From Gari tellinella (taxonomy: Eukaryota > Mollusca > Bivalvia > Cardiida > Psammobiidae), in the NCBI GenBank assembly GCA_922989275.2, contig OV277863.1:45862999-45926998 (forward strand): a stretch of 64,000 bases of DNA, written 5' to 3'. The translations under genes and the position numbers were made by a program. Below, in pieces: positions 45,301 to 54,358 of the stretch; position 1 is the first letter of the stretch, and every line of letters begins with the position of its first letter. The notes under the pieces were generated by a model that did no database searches, was not told the DNA's origin, and worked only from the letters and a program-made list of their open reading frames with translations.

Positions 45301-48300
45301 AAAATTGTGGCCTCTAGAGTGTAAACACCCTTAAATATGGTTTTTTCAGCAATTCAAAGGTAGATAACTCTTGACCTACAGGTCTGATTGCAACCATAAT
45401 CAAACTCATCTGAACTCTTCTAGTTATATACCATCTGATGAAGTTTGAGAAAGATTGGATTAAAATTGTGGCCTCTAGAGTGTAAACAACCTTAAATATG
45501 GCATTTTCAGCAATTTAAAGGTAGATAACTCTTGACCTATAGGTCCGATTCCAACCATAATCGAACTTATCCGAACTCTTGCAGTTATATACAATCTGAG
45601 CAAGATTGGGAAAGATTAGATAAAAATTGTGGTCTCTAGAGTGTAAACACTGTTAAATAATGCATTTTCAGCAATTCAAAGGTGGATAACTCTTGACCTA
45701 TATGTCCAATATCAACCATAATTGAACTCATCTGAACTCTTATAGTAATATACAATCTAAGTAAGTTACAGAAAGATTGGATAAAAATTGTTGTGGCCTC
45801 AAGAGTGTAAACACCAAAATTGTTGACGACGGACGACGGACATTCAAGGATTGCAAAAGCTCACCCTGAGCTAGCTCAGGTGAGCTAAAAAGTAAAACAT
45901 AATGATAAACAATGCAGAGCTAAAAGATCAGAGGTTAAAAAGTTTAAAAACAACTTATGCAGTTAGGGGTTCTGAGATCTAAGGCTGGCAATGAAGCTTG
46001 TGAGACTGTCCCTGGCCTTAGTGCTGTATGGTAGTTTATTCCAAAGTTTGATGGTAGGTGGAAAGAATGAGTTTGAATGATACTGTGTCCTAGTAGTGAA
46101 ATGTATGACAAAGTTTAGATTTCTGGATGGATTAAGATGTTTATGGTCTACAACTATCAGGTTATCTAAAATTGTATATAGCATTATTACTGAGGCATTA
46201 TTTCTCTGTTCTTCTAAAGTTGGCTATTTAACCCGCGATCTGCCGTTGAATTGAAAATCCATGTGTACTGATTAAAAAATCTGGGGACTGATTGTTTTCA
46301 AAATTGATCAGTACTGTACTGATTAGAAGAAAAATTATCTGGAGCCTTGGGTGACCAATTAAAGCAGGTTTAAAGTAAGGCAGATCACACCTTAAGGTGC
46401 AATCTGCTTTACTTACAGCCTGCTTTAAGCTTCCATCTGCTAGAATAAAGATAAAACAATTCTTACATAAAGTTTTCAATAGCGAACGACGATCACAAAT
46501 ATCCTTGTCTCCAACACGTGTGAGATCACTTGGATGACGTCACTGAAACATCACTATTTACAAAGGCCCCATACCGTATTATGTCACTAGGATTTAAAAA
46601 GGACTATTGCTTTAAAATATAGCTTAACTGTTAACATCGTTGGTTATGTGAGAAAAATAATCTATCACTTGTCGATATTTGAGACAAGCTGATCTCAACC
46701 TCGTCTCATTGACATTGGAAACTATTACAAACAAATAGTGCTTTTAACCCAAAGACTTTGTCTACTTTTGAAGTAGGCACATTCAGATTTCTGCTTTACT
46801 TTCAGCCTGCTTTAAGAGGTCAACTGTCTTTAAAACCAGAAACAGCCTTGAAAATTTCTAGTATTGATTAATATTCAACAGAGCTAATGCAGAAATTTCA
46901 TTCAGCTATCAACCGTTTTACACTACAAATGAATCTCTTTAGTTGAAATGGTGGTTAACAATAGCTTAATCGTATGCATAAATTTAAGGACCAAAATGAA
47001 AATAAGGAAAAAGGTTTTCCTTTTTTGTGTTATCCTTGGTTTCTAGTGCACATTACATGGCTCTTATATGTTTGCTTTAATTATGCTTTGCCATGTTATG
47101 TACACTTTTTACCAAAATAAATCTATCTACAGTCGATCTTCGATATCTCGAACTCCCTTAACTCGAACTAACCGATATTTCGATACATGAATTACAGTAT
47201 TTCATGTTCGATTTCAGTCTAACATACCCGCAGTTCAAAGTTAAAACGTGGCTAAGCCACGTTTTAACTTTGAACTACGGCCGGGTATGTTCGACATAAC
47301 CGAGTTCGATATATCGAAGTTCGACTGTATCTATCTACATGTATCTATCTATCCACATGAATGCTTACAGTCATAAACTTGTCCAGCCTCCACACATCTA
47401 TGCTGTTCCATTCTCTGGCTTCTGTTATGAAGAAAACTTGAACAAACAGCAGCTGTGAATCCACAGTGGACAACTCATGCACCAGCTGTGACAATATCAG
47501 ACTCAGTTCCTCCTGAAAAAATACCAAGTCACAATCATTAATATTCTAAACTAAATCTTATGCTCATTTTATTAACTCAATACCCCATAGCTTGATTCTA
47601 GTTTTGAAAATAGGTGGCCACTTAACCCTTAGCCCGCCAAATAAATTGTCGTCTGCTACATTTCTCGCCTGCTTCAAGTTTCAAAGTGCTTCAAAGTTGC
47701 TCAAAATTGCTGAAAATGTTGTCCGAGTGTCAAACAGCTTGGATCTGGATGAGACACCGAGTTACTCGTCGTCTCATCCGGATCCAAGCTGTTTGCATAT
47801 GGAGCTATAGTTGTGAGTGGCAGGCTAAGGGTTAAAACAGGTTGAAAGTAAAGCAGAATGCGCCTTAAGCTATCATCTGCTAGAATATAGAAAATATTTC
47901 TTATCATTCATAATCACAACTATATAAAATGGAACTATTTTCTACAGGGGAGGAATAAAATACAGGCGTAAAAAGGCGTATTTATGGGGGGAAAATGGGT
48001 TAAATCTATCTCATTTTCTTGATTGGGAGACGTTTGAGTGATTGACTGATTTTTAACAGCACTGTGACACAATACTGGTTATATAGCACAGCCAGATGAA
48101 CAGGTATGTGGTGAATGTATGAGTCACTTTTTGGTTTTGGGTTTGTTTTGAATTTACGTCGCTTTCAACAGTATTTCAGTCATATCGCGACGTCCAGCTA
48201 ATTACAGGTGGCGGAAGACCCCAGAAGTCCTTTATGCACTGTTTCAGGCACAAATTCGCAACTGGGTAGAACCACCGACCTTCCGCAAGCCAGCTGGAAG

Positions 48301-51300
48301 GCTTCCCCACATGAAAAATCCGAACGACCCTACTGGGATTCGAACTCACAGCGATGAGGAGCTTAGTGATGTTAGTCACAGTGACTACACCACTAGGCCA
48401 CGGAGGCCCCTGAGTCACTTTTTGGTGAATCTTACCACTCTGCCAGTTTGGGCAGTTAACTTTTGCATTTTTAGATTTCCCTATAGCCTGTTTGTAGTTT
48501 TGAAAATAAGTAACCACTTAAAGCAGGTTAAAAGTAAAGCTGAATGCACCATAAGTCGCATTCTGCTTTACTTTCAGTCTGCTTCAAACCTTTCCCTCTC
48601 AATGATGCTTTAAATCGCGTTTGCAAACAGTTTCGTACCTGATTAGATGCCGCGTACCACGGCGTCTGATCAGGACCAAAATTGTTTTGACACTCTTATG
48701 GATATTAAATAAGTCATACAACCTTAAATCTAACTTTTAATTGTGTCTTGCAGACAACAATAATGAAGCAGACGACAATAAAGCGGTGAAGGCGTAAAAA
48801 TCTCCTGAATAATTTGAAAATGAAAGGGTTAAGCTAACACCTGCTAAGCTTAAATATAGAAAATATCTTTTATCATAAATATTTATGACTGTATAAATGG
48901 CAACTATTTCCTTCAGTAGAGGAGTAAATTCAAGGCGTAACAAGGAGTATTTATTGGGTAATGGGTTAAATCAATATATAATAATAAATACAACACCTGT
49001 ATAGCAGCTTTATCCTGCATCCACAAACAGTAATGTAAGCCCTTCCATAGCTTCAGGATATCCTCTTTACTGAATCCACCTGCAAAATAATTTATAATAT
49101 GATATTATTCATATAAGACTGCGCCTTAATTAAACGCCCCCGTGGCATTCTTGACAATGCATTCTGAGTTTATTGCTGTGTTTTAATTGTTCACCAAATG
49201 CCACTAGACAATAGGTTGGTTTATTTACGATTTTTTTCTCCAAAATTTTAGCTTGCCCAGATCGGAAAATCAACCTTGCCCCGGCAATTTGCTGTCTTAA
49301 TTGGACTTGTCCACAACATTTGAGCTTGCCCGGGGCGTCGGGCAAGTGGATTTGCCCAGCCATGCCTTAACATGCAACCCTGACGGCGACGCAAGGGTGA
49401 CTGTAATAGCTCTCCATATTTTTCGAATAGTCGAGCTAAAAATGAGTTATTCGAAATCATTTATCCAAGGAACATAAAAAAATAAGCTACATGATCAATT
49501 TTGGTATTGTGCGGCGGCGCTATTCGTTTTTTAAAAATATATTTGTCTTCAAAGTTTCACTATAATTCCGTTTTTTCCTGTATTTTTTCGGCTACGTTGC
49601 TGCCCACATCTAATACCACACAGTTATTGTCTATACTCTACATGACAAGTTACTCAAAACCACTGACAATGCTAAATATTTAGGTATCACGATAAATAAG
49701 GACTTAAACTGGACAAATCACATTAATAATACTGTAGCCAAAGCCAAAAACACACTTAGGTTCATAAAAAGAAATGTCAAAACAAAAAATGCCAAGGTCA
49801 AAGAAGCAGCATATACCACCTATGTCAGACCCCAATTAGAATATTGTGCTGTGGTGTGGCATCCCTGGCAAAATTTCCTAACAAACAAGGTTGAGGGGGT
49901 CCAACGAGCTGCTGCCAGGTATGTCCTTAATGACTTCAACTTCACCAGTAGCGTCACCCAAATGCTGATCACCCTTGAGTGGAACACCCTTGCCCATCGC
50001 AGAATTCTTACCTCTTTAATAATGCTTTACAAAATACAGCACCAGCTTGTCTATGTAGACCACAGCCACCTCACACTTATCAGAAACCAGAATTACCTAA
50101 TCCCCCATTCCAGGACACAATATCACATGAATTCATTCTTCCCTCGTACTATAAGATACTGGAACAGCCTGCCAAGTCAACTGAAATCATGCCCCAGTCT
50201 GGATGCTTTCAAGAGTGGACTGGGAGCTGTCAACCCCTAGCCTACCCATGAATTGTTTTTATTTTTAACTTTGCACCTCTGTTCTTTTACTTGTCTAAAT
50301 TATCTTTTATCTCATGCTTTTATTCTTTTATTTTGCACTTAACAGACTAATTCCGTCTATTTCCCTGACAGCGCCTTCCGATAATGATCTGAACTGATCG
50401 TCTGGAAGTAACGAATTGAAGTTGAAGTTGAAGTTAAGCAGATTGCATGTGCCATACTGAGGGTTTTTGTGATGCTTCTGGAGTTATGGGAGGGTTCTGA
50501 TGCATGAGAATCGAGGATGCATGTTGTGCATCAAGCATTTTGTCAATTATATGGTAGTATTTTTCTACTTTCGTTTTAAGACAACTTATGAGTTTCTTTG
50601 AAAAGGCTTGCTAATTACTTTTTGTAAGTTCAATTTAACCACGAATGAATTATAACCGGATCTGAAATGATGTATTTCCCCAATGATGCTGTCGTTTATT
50701 CGCCGATCGATACCTGTCCGTCGACTCGCGGTTAATCGATCGATAAACAATTCTAAAGCGCGCGCGTTCGCCTGGGACGGCTACCAATTGTTAATTAAAA
50801 TTCCGTTAAAACTTTAATTTTCCTCCGATTTCTAAAATATAGGGCTCAAATGAGAGCTAAGATATTCAGCTTTCATTTGTGAAAATAATAACGTTCTATA
50901 TTGAGCGAGTAATTGTTAACGACAGGTTAAAGATTTAAACCTAATGAACCAGCAGGCATTTGATCGCAGATTCTCGCACAAGAAAGGGTTACCTACCGTT
51001 ATAAAAAAAGCCTATAGACAAATCATTTTTCATCCTATTTTTACAGTCAATGTCTTAAAAAAAAGCTGAAATCTGTATCTTTAAACTGTATAAAAACCAT
51101 GAATTCATGTTATTTTAAACCAGAGCAGTCGCGAGTTATATAAGAGCCTAAGCAAATAATTCAGGCCGGACAGCTGCCGATCAGCTCGCCGTCCCGAGCG
51201 GGACAAAATGGCGGATTTCTATTTGTACGTAATGCCGCCCCTTTTTATAGAAAGGTATTTCTTGTTGTCCATTTTTATTGAAATTAATACAAATACTTAA

Positions 51301-54300
51301 AAAGATACTGATGCTTTTTTTTTTTAAATTTGGTGAGGATTGGTTGTGTCTTTCTTGGTGAGTTTAACGCGTGAAAACGACGATTTTTCATGTGTGTTGT
51401 TAAATTCTTTAATATGTAGGGTGTGGTAGCGCCCATTTTATAGAACTGAAGCCTATTTGTGATATTTACTTCAAAATGGTTTCTATGTAATAAGAACATG
51501 TTGATGCATTTGTTTTTAAATTTTGGTGAGGATTGAATGGATATTTCTTATCTTTTTCATGTTTTGAATGTAGTACTTTTTTTTCAATTTTCGAGCATTG
51601 CAGACATTTTGAAATCTGTTATGTGTTGTCTAATCGTCGTCTCAAATTCATTCAAAATAATCAGATTTTGTATTATTTTCACTGAAAAAGGTTTGCTTGT
51701 TATGAAAATATCCTATTTTTACAAATATAACACCTATAATGTGGTTTCTTTTTATATTAGTCTCCCAAAACTGTTATAAAATTCATCTATTTGAATGTGT
51801 CCTACTTTTTGAAAATGGTAAAGAATTTAAATAAAAAAACTAGTTTATCATTATTTTCATCATGCCAAGTGTTATGTCTAATATGTTTTTTACTTATATA
51901 GGTTTCTCTACTAATGTGAAGTGGTGGTCGATCAGTACCGGCAGTCATGCCCCCAAAGAAACGACCGAGGCACGGATGTTATTTTGACATATATTGTAAA
52001 AATCAATCCCAAAAAGTCAAAATGGACTTGACTAAATTCAAAACAAGAATCGTCCATTTGAGGGAGGAAAGGCCCTCATACTTATATCTACTGAAGACCA
52101 GTTCAAACGTCTAGTTGTATACATCTTCTAAAGGCTAGCAGGCATTTTAATCCCTTTATCTGTCCAATTAGTGGTGACAGGAGATATTGTTTATTGGAAA
52201 TCTCCTCTGCGGGAAGGGGACATATGGTTTTGGGGGCTAAGACAGGAAGTCATCCTCCCATGATGTAAGATTATGCAATCAGTCAATCACCATCATAAAA
52301 CACTGGTCTAAGTGTAATCACTTTAGACTTAGACTCTAACAAGCGACTGAAGACTACAAGCTCAGAAAATGCAAAAGCTTTTCAGTCATTGATACTCTTT
52401 TATTGACAGGCCGCTTTATGTCTCACAAGAAATATTTTCTACACCCTAGCAGATGGTAGCTTAAAACAGACTGGAAGTAAAGCAGAATATGCTTTAAGGA
52501 GCATTTTGCTTTACTTTCAATCTGCTGTAAGGAATAACCAATTTTCAAAAAAAGAAAAAGGTAATGGGTTAAAGGAAACATGCATTCACAAAATGCTGAG
52601 GAAACCTGTTTACAAAAACTAAAATCTTCATTTCTGCACCAAACCCTATGGTGTCACTACTCAGGTTTGTCTCGAAGAGACGGTTCTAATGAGTAATAAT
52701 GCCATAGGATTTTTTGCAGCATTAGCTTGAAAATGTTGGATTTGATCACATTACACCCCCTTATCTGGAACCCTGTGTTGTTAGATGCTTACTTTGAACA
52801 TGAAAATGAAAATGAAATGTTTATATGAAATAAAAATTAATTATTCACTTTATCTTTGTTTTATATGTCCTTTCAAATAAATGCATCCCATACATGTGCA
52901 GAGCCAGTATTGAAGGCAAAATATATCCCTGATCACTTACACTTTCAATTCAATGTTAATTATCAATGTTTTAGGAGAATTCTTTTCATCTTAAATGTAC
53001 TTTTATGGTTATTTTGCATTGACAGTTTGTGGTACAGTCATATCTATAATACCTTGATTAATCCTTTACCCCATAGCCTGTTTTAAGTTTTGAAGACTGG
53101 TGACTACTTAAAGCAGGTTGAAAGTAAAGCAGAATGCTTTAGGGCTTAGGGCACATTTTGCTTTACTTTCAGTCTGCTTTAAGTCAACATCTGCTAGAGA
53201 AAAGAAAATATTTCTCAATATACTTATTCATGAATGTATACTATGAAACTATTTTCTTCAGTGGAGAAATAAATAAAAGCGTAAAAAGGCGTATTTATAG
53301 GGTAATGGGTTAAGTAAAAAAAATGACTGTTTTATCAATTGCAATCAAGCACGTGTATAGTCCCGCATAAGCTTTTTCAGATCTTGCAATAGAAACGGTC
53401 AACTTATAAATAAACAGTAAAACCTCTATATAACAACCACTTAAGTGTGATAATTTATTAGGTGTTTTCGACAGGTGACTGCTTCGAGCATGGTGACAGT
53501 TCTTCATTCGTGTCAAAACTGAAGAAACATTATTTCATCAGTTCTTTGTTACGAGAAAACTGTCTATCCTCTTTCTACTGCAATAATCGTGTCCGGTCTG
53601 CATTATTTGCTTAGGCTAATATATAACTCGCGACTGCTCTGGTTTAAAATAATATGAATTCATGGCGTTTATACAGTTTAAAGATACAGATTTCAGCTTT
53701 TTTTTAAGATTTTGACTGTAAAAATCGGATGAAAAATGATTTGTCTATAGGCTTTTTTATAACGGTAGGTAAACCTTTCTTGTACGAGAATCTGCGGTCA
53801 AATGCCTGCTGGTTCATTAGGTTTATACTCTTTAACCGGTCGTAAACAATCACTTGCTCAATATAGAACGTTATAATTTTCGCAAATAAAAGCTGAGTAT
53901 CTTAGCTCTCATTTGAGCCCTATATTTTAGAAATCGGGTGAAAATTAAAAGTTTTAACGGACTTTTTATTAACAATAGGTAGCCGCCCCAGGCGAACGCG
54001 CGCGCTTAAGACGTGTTTATCGATCGATTAACCGCGAGTCGGCGGACAGGTATCGATCGGCGAATGAACGACAGCATTATTGGGGAAATGCATGTGTAAA
54101 TAGCTGGTTTCAGATCCGGTTATAATTCATTCGTGATTTAACAATTTGATTGTGCTCAGTTATTGCATTTTCACTTTCATTTCTACTTGGCGTATCATTC
54201 CCGAATTTCGCAAAAAAAAGCCTAAAGCACATACCTTTTTTGGATGCTGATTTAGATTTCATATATTTTCGAAGCTTCTTCAAAGCTCGATCTCTTATTT

Positions 54301-54358
54301 TCTTTGTATTCCCTGCAAGTCGTTGGGCAAAATTTACCTCTGGAGGTAAACTGGCCAT
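30312..54358 (-). CDS. RRP1: Ribosomal RNA processing protein 1 (NOP52 family), ten coding exons
   Basis: Nucleolar RRP1/NOP52 protein, needed in other eukaryotes for late pre-rRNA (ITS1/27S) processing and 60S subunit production. Exons in transcript order are 54358..54235, 49079..48997, 47512..47369, 42578..42384, 39285..39221, 37794..37659, 36495..36398, 35454..35291, 34822..33962 and 30580..30312: 2139 nt, 712 residues. All nine introns are GT-AG and in frame. The NOP52 domain spans roughly residues 8-250. Its hallmarks are FAQRLAGNTKKIRDRALKKL near the N-terminus, LWKGLHYCLWMQDK in exon 2, and DGLRIHFADIYLDE in exon 4. A Lys-rich stretch (KTKKRKKKKKSK) follows near residue 320, then a long low-complexity Ser/Lys/acidic tail. 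The C-terminus keeps the family motif RVCFDMKKNKSQAFKDSLKS across the last junction and ends Lys-rich. Length is near vertebrate RRP1B. Introns hold many repeats but no exon is broken. The two paralogues RRP1 and RRP1B cannot be distinguished here. Confidence 0.93.
30690..30758. repeat. Solo shared stem-loop next to the last RRP1 exon
   Basis: GCAAACATTGTAGACCCTTA / GGGTCTACACTGTTTGC, with centre CTGCTCCTGAGAGAGCAG. It lies 110 bp upstream (transcript sense) of exon 10. Confidence 0.68.
30910..31374 (-). mobile_element. P1 tandem-repeat element, two units, RRP1 intron 9
   Basis: Nearly identical at both ends to 28833-29472 but with one core unit fewer and a shorter GGAC tract. Unit-number change between close copies is typical of tandem-core elements. 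Confidence 0.75.
32091..33124. mobile_element. Three-segment foldback element in RRP1 intron 9
   Basis: Outer arms of about 390 bp (32091-32480 and 32735-33124) are inverted copies of one another at high identity, from TATGGTTGAGATATAAGTTA inward to CACCATCCCACCCCATCAA. A third, partial copy (about 32470-32700) sits between, sharing the GGGGTGGGATGGTGATGATT to ATACCTGAAAGTA section. (TA)n borders it on the left, with another (TA)n tract at 33217-33237. No coding sequence. Confidence 0.8.
33237..33755 (+). repeat. Three tandem units of about 180 bp plus (GGAC)n
   Basis: Units share TTACCCATGGCATGTGATGA, CAAATTTGGTTGCTGTAGGA and AAATCTAGGTCACAGTGACC, and end in GGACGGACGGACAGACAGAC. Related to the array at 55.6-56.6 kb. 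The matching left flank (GTCGGTATGGCCGGATTGTC) is at about 32040, on the far side of the foldback element. Confidence 0.78.
34903..35145. mobile_element. M1 MITE in RRP1 intron 8
   Basis: TTAA at both ends. The hairpin is degraded on the right arm, and the left arm carries a small duplication (AAAGCATTAAAGCAGG). Confidence 0.65.
35483..35661. mobile_element. M3-type MITE beside RRP1 exon 8
   Basis: TTAACCCTTTCACCGCCA at the left and TGGCAGTGAAAGGGTTAA at the right. It starts 29 bp from the exon 8 acceptor boundary. The internal stem-loop is reduced to one arm. Confidence 0.7.
36708..36774. repeat. Solo shared stem-loop, GCC-rich centre
   Basis: GCAAACAGTTTGGAAACAGA / TCTGGCTCAAAACTGTTTGC around GACGCCGGGTAAGCCGGCGTC. 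Confidence 0.68.
37407..37649. mobile_element. M1 MITE, inverted, beside RRP1 exon 6
   Basis: Complete, TTAA to TTAA. It ends 10 bp from the donor side of exon 6 (37659), close enough to lie within the splice neighbourhood. Confidence 0.75.
37831..38023. mobile_element. H1 short MITE, RRP1 intron 5
   Basis: Ends CAGGACTCCAGATAGG and TTATCTGGAGTCCTG; GTTCT on both sides. Central inverted arms TACTCATTAGAATC / GATTCTAATGAGTA. Confidence 0.72.
38024..39220. other. RRP1 intron 5, mostly unassigned
   Basis: A half stem-loop at about 38263-38320, a (TA)n tract at 38657-38671, and an M3-like left end near 38886 followed by a stem-loop arm. No coding sequence. Confidence 0.5.
39302..41790 (-). mobile_element. 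Non-LTR retrotransposon (LINE), 5'-truncated, long RT ORF
   Basis: It lies in RRP1 intron 4, in the same orientation as the gene. An uninterrupted frame of 658 codons (41754 down to 39778; the nominal first codon is TTG) covers reverse transcriptase. Visible blocks are NYRGITLVSCLSKIF, QFGFRKGRSTIDAIF, ACAFIDFRKAFDSVYR, GLKQGDIISPIMFSFFLEDL, the catalytic FADDMVIL near residue 256, and the thumb stretch FNYLGTVFNYTGSF. A Cys/His zinc-knuckle-like motif (CNLCNTRDIEDEYHFVLICP) lies near the C-terminus. No apurinic endonuclease is present, so the copy is 5'-truncated. The 3' end at 39302-39336 is a short run of TTGAATC-type repeats (on the minus strand), a tail typical of several LINE clades. 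The clade is not resolved. The intact RT frame suggests a fairly recent insertion. Confidence 0.88.
41844..42031. mobile_element. H1 short MITE next to the intronic LINE
   Basis: Ends CAGGACTCCAGATAAGG and CTTATCTGGAGCCCTG. The target duplication is not visible. Confidence 0.68.
42651..44028. mobile_element. M1 MITE interrupted by a Tigger-like element
   Basis: TTAACCCTTTAACC with the hairpin (42705-42775) lies left of the insert, and the matching M1 end (TTTTCTTTGGCGGATGAAT onward) lies right of it. The element 42840-43960 sits between them, so the MITE is older than the insert. Confidence 0.75.
42840..43960. mobile_element. Tigger/pogo-like non-autonomous element inside an M1 MITE
   Basis: 1121 bp with ends CAGTCGAATACCGTTACCTC and the inverse (GAGGTAACGGTGTTCGACTG), flanked by TA. 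Internal sequence contains further ATCGACGTA/ATCGAGGTA repeats. No long ORF is present. Confidence 0.78.
44801..45892 (+). mobile_element. Helitron-like element with a different core
   Basis: Has the same ends (AACAAGAGGGCCTGAAGGCC; GAGCTAGCTCAGGTGAGCTA) but an unrelated core: about five units of roughly 170 bp with AGATAACTCTTGACCTA and TTGTGGCCTCTAGAGTG. Conserved ends around different cores are notable. Confidence 0.62.
45963..46184 (-). mobile_element. Fragment of a Jockey/CR1-like LINE C-terminus
   Basis: 73 codons with NSFFPPTIKLWNKLP and a final SLRSQNP match the last part of the LINE ORF at 49.6-50.2 kb. It sits inside a hAT-like element in RRP1 intron 3. No other part of the LINE is present. 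Confidence 0.7.
47130..47327. mobile_element. Tigger/pogo-like MITE
   Basis: 198 bp, ends CAGTCGATCTTCGATATCTC and the inverse (GATATATCGAAGTTCGACTG), TA on both sides, within a short TCTA repeat. A central palindrome (AACGTGGCTAAGCCACGTT) makes it a near-continuous hairpin. Confidence 0.75.
47572..48003. mobile_element. M1 MITE interrupted by a second TTAA-type MITE
   Basis: M1 ends at 47572 and 48003 are intact. The internal M1 sequence CACTTAAAGCAGG is split at its TTAA by the element at 47626-47831, with TTAA present on both sides. Confidence 0.8.
47626..47831. mobile_element. TTAA-target MITE (family M3), type copy
   Basis: 206 bp with terminal inverted repeats CCCTTAGCC/GGCTAAGGG, flanked by TTAA at 47622-47625 and 47832-47835. 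Because the surrounding M1 sequence is known from other copies, the TTAA duplication can be read directly. It contains the shared stem-loop (about 47731-47800). Confidence 0.8.
48135..48410 (-). mobile_element. SINE, same family, reverse orientation
   Basis: Full length on the minus strand, from GGGGCCTCCGTGGCC to the A/T-rich tail. A perfect 15-bp duplication (TGAGTCACTTTTTGG) flanks it at 48120-48134 and 48411-48425. It lies in RRP1 intron 2 in the same direction as the gene. Confidence 0.85.
48623..48688. repeat. Solo shared stem-loop, RRP1 intron 2
   Basis: GCAAACAGTTTCGTACCTGA / TCAGGACCAAAATTGTTTT around GATGCCGCGTACCACGGCGTC. Confidence 0.62.
49620..50435 (+). mobile_element. 3' end of a Jockey/CR1-like LINE
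   Basis: It lies in RRP1 intron 1, opposite to the gene. The frame around 49673-50240 encodes the RT thumb and C-terminal end: KYLGITINKDLNW, YVRPQLEYCAVVWHPW, KVEGVQRAAARYVLNDF and SFFPRTIRYWNSLP. It ends AVNP followed by TAG at 50238. An untranslated tail closes with GAAGTT-type hexamer repeats at 50414-50435, the probable 3' end. The family differs from the LINEs at 39.3 and 56.8 kb. Confidence 0.78.
50635..51172 (+). repeat. Left arm of a 0.54-kb inverted repeat, RRP1 intron 1
   Basis: From ACCACGAATGAATTATAACC to AGCAAATAATTCAGGCCGGA it pairs along its length with 54145-53590, with scattered substitutions and small indels. It includes a GC-rich section (CGATCGATAAAC; GCGCGCGCGTTCGCCTGG). 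No coding frame is seen. Confidence 0.82.
51173..52384. other. Spacer of the intron 1 inverted repeat
   Basis: Begins with a GC-rich patch (CGTCCCGAGCGGGAC, then AAAATGGCGGATTTC) that stands out from the AT-rich surroundings. ORFs are short. No gene recognised. Confidence 0.5.
52385..52575. mobile_element. M1 MITE, left end lost
   Basis: The hairpin (GCTTAAAACAGACTGGAAGT with complement) and the right end AATGGGTTAA are kept. The left TIR is missing. Confidence 0.55.
52595..52775. mobile_element. H1 short MITE, degraded left end
   Basis: The internal CCCTATGGTGTCACTACTCA block and right end CTTATCTGGAACCCTG are clear; the left TIR is eroded. A further partial copy (about 5174-5330) lies in ZNF511 intron 1. 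Confidence 0.55.
53058..53313. mobile_element. M1 MITE in RRP1 intron 1 spacer
   Basis: TTAA-bounded and inverted, lying between the two arms of the intron 1 inverted repeat. The hairpin loop has a short duplication (AGGGCTTAGGGC). Confidence 0.7.
53590..54145 (-). repeat. Right arm of the inverted repeat, ending 90 bp from RRP1 exon 1
   Basis: Inverted partner of 50635-51172, about 2.4 kb away. Its outer end is at about 54145, while exon 1 starts at 54235. It could be the original intron sequence with the left arm a copy, or one end of a long-TIR element. Confidence 0.82.

Larger units (their letters stand above)
44148..46349. mobile_element. hAT-like non-autonomous element (family H1) carrying other repeats
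   Basis: Ends CAGGGCTCCAGATAA and the inverse TTATCTGGAGCCTTG, with GGTGACC repeated directly at 44141-44147 and 46350-46356. It holds a Helitron-like element (44801-45892) and a LINE fragment (45963-46184). CAGGG ends suggest hAT. The visible duplication is 7 bp rather than 8, so the superfamily is not certain. Confidence 0.65.
44100..46490. mobile_element. M1 MITE interrupted by a hAT-like element
   Basis: The left end (44100-44147) and hairpin half (46357-46490) belong to one M1 copy split by the 2.2-kb element at 44148-46349. The insert duplicates GGTGACC on both sides. Confidence 0.7.

Noticed and set aside
49130..49460. Minus-strand ORFs of 70-77 codons upstream of RRP1 exon 2
   Set aside because: They are short, overlapping in two frames and without recognisable domain; they lie in intron 1 beside a P1 remnant.
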